Below, piece by piece: positions 57,261-64,000 of a DNA stretch of 64,000 nucleotides; the stretch's first letter is position 1; every line of letters starts with the position of its first letter. Under the pieces are notes generated by a model. That model was not told where the DNA came from. It ran no database searches and saw nothing but the letters and a program-made list of their open reading frames with translations. The position numbers and the translations under genes are program-made. The DNA comes from Fasciolopsis buskii (taxonomy: Eukaryota; Platyhelminthes; Trematoda; Plagiorchiida; Fasciolidae). The DNA is taken from NCBI GenBank assembly GCA_008360955.1, contig LUCM01008308.1, positions 52,218 through 116,217 on the forward strand. The letters are read 5' to 3'.

Positions 57261-60200
57261 TCCTGAAAAACGAAATTCCCACTTCCTCAGATGAAATGGT
57301 GGTGTAGGCCGCAATGAATCATCGTGACATCTGTCCCCCTTCTCAGATTTGTCGGATTAAGCACTTTGTTGACATGAATTTACATTCGCTCATGAATTAT
57401 GCGGAGAACTCTTAGGTAATTGCAAACATTGATAGTTCACTGTCAGTCTCAGTTGAGGCTTGTTGTTTCCACCAAGACCAAAAGTTAAAGAACCAAATGA
57501 TGAAGATGACCAGCATGAAGTGGGAATTCTGTCGCTATGGAAATCTACTCTTCGGGGAGCACCGAATTTACATTTGGTTATTGTCTTCAAAACAATTTTA
57601 GCTTCAGAACCATGATCTCCAAAAACCTGTACTTGGAACCTTTTTAACAATCCAATATCATCTCATCAAGGAAGTTTTCACACCAGTTCCTGGTCCCCTC
57701 TTAGAACGACAAGTACACGTGATTTTTTGATATTTTGATGATACAGACACTGCCCACTTTCATCGTCCGTATCAAATCTTATCAGTATCTCTTCCACAGA
57801 GGGACAACTTAGCTGCACCAAGCTTTTATGTAATACATCTCGAGTTTTTCTTATCCGACTAATTATACATATCTTAGACATTGGCTTTGTAATTATCTCG
57901 TTACATTTTTTGGATTACTTCTGAAATATCTGAGATTTCTTAAGAGCCCCCTCAGGCATCTAGTCCTAATAAGAGTAATCATTTCCTCGGTACTGAAAAC
58001 CGTAGTAAGTTACCCGTATGCTTTCACGTGGGTTTAAGTGTGTAAGTGTTGATGCTGTCTGACACACCTTCCGAGCCTCGGCTCACACTGGCCTTTCCGT
58101 TTTAGTCTTTTCAGGTTAGTACACCAACCCCTTCGAAGATCGCAGTCCTAGTCCATACTCCAACAATACAAATCACGTTTGACATTTTTCCTCAAAACCA
58201 TTTCATAATTATCTTAACAAATGTATATCTATAACTGATACTCGTTCCAGTCATAACGGATTGTTTTCTTTTGGTAAAACCTATACAACTTCAGTTGTGC
58301 TTTGTCTGAATAGATTGTCTTTCAACCCGAATTGATCCCTTGTCATGTCATATTAAGTAAACATTAACCGGAGTTTTATTAGAGCAACTGTGTAGCTGCT
58401 GAATATTCACCCTTGGACTCATTCAGCTAATTCTTGGGCTAGCTTAACTGGCTTAGAACGCGGTGCAGACTTCTTTTTCACGCAAATTAAGATCTTTTCC
58501 TACAATTAACCATGGATTGCTTCTTCTTTGACCGAAAGATCATTAGAACAGTTTATTCGCCTATTCCTGTTCGTAACCATTACTTTCCAAATCTAGCCTT
58601 CCCTTCTGCACTCACTCTGTCAGCCAGCAGAACCGTACCTTGAATTCCTTGGTGCTATCACTGACTCATGTTGTCCATGTGGCAGCCATCTGCTAATGTG
58701 TTGCTTTGCCCAGTTGGGTTGATCTTTGCAAACGCTGAACCACAAGACATAACTGCTAACGTCGCACGATAGCACAGGAACACAGCCTGTGGTCTAGCAA
58801 GACACAAACACATGCTGAGATTGGAGACACAATGGTTCGGGCTCGAGTCTTCAAGTCCCGTAGTGAGAACGGAACAGCGGCTTCCTGAGTGAGCAGCCAT
58901 ACGGAACAGAAAAAAACGTGGAACTCAAACAGCTAGCCCAACCCGCTAGCGAAAGAGAGAAGGCGAACACAGGACAGTGCCGAGCGTTTATTGGTGGCCC
59001 ACCAGTACAAATCAAAAGTCAAGTGGGCTCTATCGTTTATATAGTTTGTGGGGTGGCCTTGGTCAGTACGCGAAACAGCAAACTACAGAAAGCGTTCTGG
59101 TGAATCTTTTAGCGGACGCAAAACTTTTCAACCGCAGAATATTTAAAATAACGTCAATTTCAAAATACCGAGGAAACATACGAACAGAACTAAAATCTGC
59201 GGCACCAGAAACCCTAGAATTGTCAACGACCATGACTCATGTTATCTTGGTGGTAGCCTGTTTGTTTATGGTGATTATATTTTTTTCAACAATACTGAAA
59301 ATGCTCAGAAAGCAAAAGGTACTCACGTACAAAGCTGGCCGAAATTCATAAATCAAGAAATTTTTGTAATTTTTGAAGTCTGAGTTATAGCCTTTAGATG
59401 CGCTCTTTTCCAAAGAGGTTCTGCAAGTCAAAAATCTCAAATCCTTTCGTTGTGATGCAGTTCATTTGACCCAAAGAGTAAAACTAAAATGAAGTTGAAT
59501 TGGGCCGACAGATGACGAGTTTATACCATTCTTCATCGACTTTCTTTGTTCTTGGGTTCAATCCGATCGTTACTTTGGCTACCGAGCTTCTATCCAAGTG
59601 TTCTGTTCCTCATTTCAAGTGCACATAATTACCACCATTCAAGGTGCATAAGGTTTGAACTCCTGTTGTTTGCTGAAGTGCCATCATCCCAGAAACCTCG
59701 TATCTGCTGCTCCAAAGTTCTCTGAAGTTGCTCTCGTCAGACTTCCTCAAATGCATCCGAATATACCACAAAAAGTTTCAGTTTTTCTATAACTCAAAGT
59801 TCTTTCTCAATGATGGAGCCTGCCTAATCCTTTAAGTCGGTGAGTCCCTAAGTAACTCTGTGCGATCCGTGCACTGCATGCTGCTTGTTCATACTTTTGT
59901 TTTTGATTCAATGACCTGATCTGTCTTCCCCGGTGTCAATTTTCCCAGACAACCTTCCTGGCTTCCAAACTGGTTCACCATCCATTGTAGAAACCTAAGG
60001 CAGGGGACAAACATTAAAAAACCCATTGCTAGCAATTCTGTTCTACTCCAGTCAGTTGTTTTCCCTTTTCCAACTTCGAACCTCCTTAGGAGTCGTTCGG
60101 TTTCTGTCCCTTCTAACTTTGTACTTGGACTAATCTCTCTATTGTTCACTGTCGTTTACTTTACATGCATCGGGTCATATTTCTTCCAAAAGCAACCTAC

Positions 60201-60409
60201 AGTAAATCGCTCCCCTGCTCAACAAGCACGTGTACCGACCGATGAGGACAAGATAAAAACAAAATTATTCTCTCAACTTGGTTGTTTTTCTCCTTGTCAG
60301 CGTCGCGTGCATTTTAATAGCTATTGCTATATTTTTTATTTCATCGCATCATTTTGAGGGCATTTGAATGAAACATCAAAGAACTACTTCCAAAAATATA
60401 TAGTGAATT
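57261..60409. other. Unassigned; contains one TM-exon candidate
   Basis: A minus frame at 57390-57650, 57678-57881 and 58658-58900 and a plus frame at 58918-59103 lack recognised motifs. See 59143-59351. Confidence 0.35.
59143..59351 (+). CDS. Candidate last exon with one membrane-spanning helix
   Basis: The open frame follows an acceptor-like TTTTCAACCGCAG at 59142. It has a 20-residue hydrophobic helix (HVILVVACLFMVIIFFSTIL) flanked by a polar segment (SAAPETLELSTTMT) and a basic tail (KMLRKQKVLTYKAGRNS) ending in TAA. That is the arrangement of a single-pass membrane protein with a short cytoplasmic end. An in-frame donor AAAAG|GTACTC near 59317 is an alternative border. No upstream exon or family is recognised. 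Confidence 0.27.
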
Positions 60410-60560
60410 ACAAAATGTAGGCACCGGACATGTGTGAATTAGAACAGGATGCCAAGTGGGGAAGTTCACCGACAGTGCACGGGTTCGAATACATGATCTT
60501 CACGTCGAAGCACCCTAACTTATCTCTCTGACCATCGCCAGTCATATCCAAGTAAATGGT
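60410..60560 (-). mobile_element. SINE-B copy, diverged
   Basis: Aligned with 38590-38470 on the minus strand, the block order is GTCAGAGAGATAAGTTAGGG (head), TCGACGTGAAGATCATG, TATTCGAACCCGTGC (B box), CACTGTCGGTGAACTTCCCC and ACTTGGCATCC. Similarity is about two bases in three, so this copy is older. The LINE-like tail present at 24300 and 38400 is not recognisable here. Confidence 0.5.
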
Positions 60561-60880
60561 ATCTCGTTTGGGCATCAACAAGCTCGCTCGCCTTGTGGTT
60601 TGTCTTAGTTGCCGATCCCTTAAAAGTATTGTCAAGACATGGTAAATTTTTAATTGACCCATAAAATGAATAGTAATCGGAATTCTTTGCCGTAAGATGA
60701 CTTGCCTGGGAATAACCTCAGCTCTAAATTGGTGCAAGATCGCAGCAGACTACATTAGTCAAACGTGTTAGCAAAAATGAATGTGCTGATTCCTGTTCAC
60801 ACTTTCATGCCTATGTGAATTCTATCAATTAGCCAGAAAAGTCAGTTAGAGAAAGTTATACATAAAGGTTTTGCGCACAG

Positions 60881-61080
60881 AGGACTATAAAGAGATTTTT
60901 AAACGACAGTGCAAGCCACCGAACACGTACCGACCCTGTCTCGTTTTCACAACGCCTTCCATGTCCACTCCAGCCACTGATTTTTTCGGGATTCGTGTTT
61001 GCACACATGCAAATTTAAGCAAATTCAAGTACACCCCTATTTGCGAAGCCGCCATCCCGAGTGTCAGTCGAGCGGGTTGA
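60881..61080 (+). CDS. Weak exon candidate
   Basis: A plausible acceptor (AAGGTTTTGCGCACAG, ending about 60880) precedes an open frame reading EDYKEIFKRQCKPPNTYRPC, ending at a TGA at 61078. It is soluble, with several Cys. The following frame at 61091-61282 (RIRVPVPSTYQLRLILKQPA) is also protein-like but is not connected by visible splice sites. Chance is a serious alternative. Confidence 0.18.
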
Positions 61081-61282
61081 GGCTAGCTGAATGATAGATG
61101 TTCGTTTCCACGATGATTATTTGACTCTATGGGAAACCGACTACTGCCGACGAATCCGTGTGCCCGTTCCCTCTACCTATCAGTTACGACTTATCCTCAA
61201 GCAACCTGCAGTGAGTCACGCAAATCAAGGCAAACGAAGTAGGTCAAAAGCTAGCAGGCAAGTCGAGACGGCTACCGAATGA

Positions 61283-62195
61283 CATAGATTAGACCTACAG
61301 CATGAAACGGATCGGATACATGGGGAATAGTCATAAGGTTGTTTGTATCAATATCATTGACATCCGAAACTGGTTACTACCCTGTTGGATGCGGTCACAT
61401 CAAAGTTGACGTCTTGGTCGATTTTTGCGCATGCTTGCATGTATGCACACCTCTGTCTAAAGATTTAGGAGGGGTGACTTCGAGGTGCGGACAGTTGTTT
61501 GCACCAGTGGCATTGAAGCCCACTACCTAGAAAAGGCGGCCCGATAATTAGATGTTCATTATTTCGTAATTCCATGTTCAAGTCTCCTTTACAAGCTCGA
61601 ATGTTAATGTAATTGTTAGGGCTTTCAGACTGACTAATCTCAAAGTATCTGCGCTTCACCTATTCTGATTTCAAATTGAAAGATAACTATGATAGTAGTC
61701 TATAGATAGGCACTATACATTCGTCAGTGCAAGTCAACGATGTTGGTTGTTTAAAAACCGGAAAACCAGCAATGAGAACAAAAGTTGCCTGTGTTACTAA
61801 TATGACTTTTTGACTTTTGTGACTATAAATCTTATTGATTTTTTAACCGCAAACTATGTACGGCATGGATGCGAAACTCGCGATTAACTTTCCTCCTGTT
61901 ATGAATAATAGTCCATCGAATCACACATCTGCAGTATTCTGCAGCTCACCTCCTAAAAAGAATGCATGTAATATGTAGGTGGATGACGTTCGACGTCTAC
62001 AAGAACAAATAGAGATTACCGGAAGTATACATCGGGTTTTCTGGTTGCTACCACTCATTGAGCATGCGTACCCCCTACTTCTCAGTCAATTTGTCAGAGT
62101 ACCTGAACACTGCAATTGTAATTCGCCACCGGAATCTTTTTACGGCGTGATTTCGAAAGGATCACGAAGCCATTTTGAGAATCAGTGTTTGTTCT
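61283..62195. other. No feature recognised
   Basis: The stretch is AT-rich non-coding sequence upstream of two microsatellites. Confidence 0.4.
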
Positions 62196-62223
62196 ATGTG
62201 TGTGTGTTTGTGTGTGTGTGTGT
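62196..62223. repeat. (GT)n microsatellite
   Basis: TATGTGTGTGTG, one T interruption, then twelve-plus bases of GT. It is a simple dinucleotide repeat, likely polymorphic. Confidence 0.95.
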
Positions 62224-62350
62224 TAGGAGCTGCCATAAGAGAATGACCCAAGATCGAATATTTGTAGTCGGCAATGTTTACATAGTTGTGATCCCCCAGA
62301 CAGATTCTGTATCGATTCGAAATCCTATCATGAAGAAAGATGCTGCTGGG

Positions 62351-62355
62351 TATAC

Positions 62356-62388
<33 letters not shown>
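62351..62388. repeat. (TA)n microsatellite, palindromic
   Basis: Thirty-eight bases of nearly pure TA with ACA and TGTA interruptions placed symmetrically. The tract can fold on itself. Open frames across it (YIYIYVYIYIY) are artefacts of the repeat. Confidence 0.95.
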
Positions 62389-64000
62389 CCTGAACATAGT
62401 CGTATAAAACATTATCAGGGAGAAAAAAGACTTTAGGATCATAACAGCAGTTAGTTTTCCCGGGAGGTAATCCATTTTGCGTTATCAAATCTCGACAGAT
62501 AATCAGAAGCCAAAGAAGCATTTGACAACCGCTTGTATCTTGTCAATAATTAGCGGAATTAAATGACCTGGGCTAAGAACCATGGGCAAATGGTTTCTAC
62601 TCGAATTTCCTTACTCCAAGGCTCTCGAGGATCTGTTGAACCTCAAACGTCATTGCTTTGACACGATTAACTTCCGGCACCCGCATCGATCGAATCCTTC
62701 GGTAATCAAACTTTGCTTGCATTTTATTTTACTGGTCATCTAGTCTACGAGGCTAGTGCCTGAGTTACTTATGAATGGTTTACATGTTCACCTTTTCAAA
62801 CTTACCTGTGTTTTTACCCGTTTTGCTCAGCAAAGGATATTTTTTTCAACCACATACTACTATCTAAATTGAAGGGCAACTCATGTTTGTTGGGTGATTT
62901 CTCGTGCCTGATTTTGTACCACATCAGAGCAATGCACGGAAGCAAATTATCCCCAACTTAATTTTAGTTTGTTAGGGAACCAGTGAACTAATATTTTTAA
63001 AGACGGTGGCAATAATCTCAACTTCTTCGGCTATTTTGAACCCAACGTCACATGCTAGCATTGTACGCACCGAATGAGCATTCGAAACCGAAAGACTAGG
63101 GCGTTTGAAAATTTTTTGTGCTTCCTCGCGCGCTGGCTGATTCGGAGTCGAGTTCAGTACTCTATGATGTATATACCAATGTTCTTCTATGAAGGCTTCA
63201 ACACGAAAGTTGTACTGTGTGTCATCGACCGAATTGTATGTGGATCGAAGAGTTCCAGCTTAAATGAAATAACCCACCGAACAACTGATAAAACTTGGAA
63301 AACCTGACAGTAGAAACAATACTGCCAATTATATTCTCGTTAATTTTCTCCAAACAACAAAACAGTATTAATTTCTTTCTAGTAAAACGAGGTATCAGAT
63401 GTACCACTGTTACATATTGATTCTTTTGTGGCACGGTGAAGGGATACTGATAGCCAAACTTGTAGTAGGAAAAATACGGCCACTATATAAGTAAGCATTC
63501 TAAGTATTTGAAAACTTTACTCCTTTTGTGTATGTGAACATCTTATCTTTTCCAAGAACAGGAAGGTTTTCAAGGATTTGCTGTTCGGTATTTGTGAGCT
63601 TGACGACTGTCCTCGGAATTCTCTTCGGTTTCAATTGCCCGCGAATCCACTGTGCCTGATTCATGGTGGACTGACAGAAAGAAAATAATTCAAGATGGAA
63701 ATCGACGAGGTTTCTTTTTGTTTATATGTGAAAGTTGGCTAGCGTTCTGTAGCACCACCATGATGGATTTCTTTAGCCAGAGGAAGCTGATTTGTAGATT
63801 TTGAATCCAATCCCCTTAATGTACCATTCCCGATTTGCTATGCCGAGTTTGCACCGCGTCAGGAATGCGCAAGCCACGCGGATGAAGTCAACGGACATAA
63901 TCCACAGGCTGCTGGTGAGGTTGTCGAGCTGCTTTGTCTTTCATAATTAGTTCATGTACCAACCCTTGCCTCTCACGCTTACGTCAATAAGAAGGTGGGC
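62389..64000. other. No gene recognised to window end
   Basis: Short frames at 63074-63307 (plus) and 63222-63434 (minus) overlap and have no motif. No repeat match to the rest of the window was seen. Confidence 0.45.

Noticed and set aside
1..64000. CRISPR arrays, rRNA genes, complete tRNA genes, spliced-leader genes, operons, viral genes
   Set aside because: I looked for these and saw none; the sequence is eukaryotic and repeat-derived.

Overview
This window looks like repeat-rich, gene-poor DNA from an invertebrate nuclear genome. A parasitic flatworm (a digenean trematode, less likely a tapeworm) is my best guess. The reasons are two lineages of RTE-type LINEs of the kind abundant in flukes and tapeworms, CR1-like LINE fragments, a Penelope-like element with a GIY-YIG endonuclease, tRNA-derived SINEs, and no long intact host ORF. 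There is no bacterial, viral or organelle gene content. The species assignment is inference.

The dominant repeat, called RTE-A here, encodes an APE-type endonuclease followed by reverse transcriptase. It occurs as a 3' fragment at 1-684 (+), a 5' endonuclease half at 10230-11705 (+), a 5'-truncated copy at 12458-14525 (-), a long copy at 15490-18446 (+) broken by a 25-N assembly gap, an endonuclease fragment joined directly to it at 18447-18790 (+), a 5'-truncated copy at 22465-23500 (-), and a nearly full-length decayed copy at 47120-50560 (-). A second lineage, RTE-B, is at 1195-2300 (-), 6740-7330 (-), 29300-30650 (+) and 55620-57260 (-). CR1/Jockey-like remains are at 32975-33760 (+) and 40340-40640 (-). 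A Penelope-like element lies at 27687-28400 with two pieces on opposite strands. Two SINE families carry A- and B-box remnants: SINE-A near 2655, 8275 and 31320 (+), SINE-B near 24300, 38400 and 60410 (-).

Every recognisable element is disrupted, so none looks autonomous as assembled. The copies share patches of near-identity that are embedded in much more divergent flanks and that carry the same nonsense or frameshift changes. This points to gene conversion, template switching or mis-assembly. One stretch beside the N gap (15490-16361) has so many single-base insertions that it looks like uncorrected long-read sequence.

Host genes are only weakly supported. The best candidate is a two-exon, phase-consistent model of a multi-pass membrane protein at 4149-5191 (+), perhaps with a 51-nt symmetric exon at 5781-5831. 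Other single-exon candidates (37126-37209, 53957-54175, 59143-59351, 60881-61080) rest on open frames beside splice-like sites. The remaining sequence, notably 18791-22464, 33761-38399, 42401-47119, 50561-55619 and 61081-64000, is AT-rich non-coding DNA in which I recognise little beyond microsatellites.
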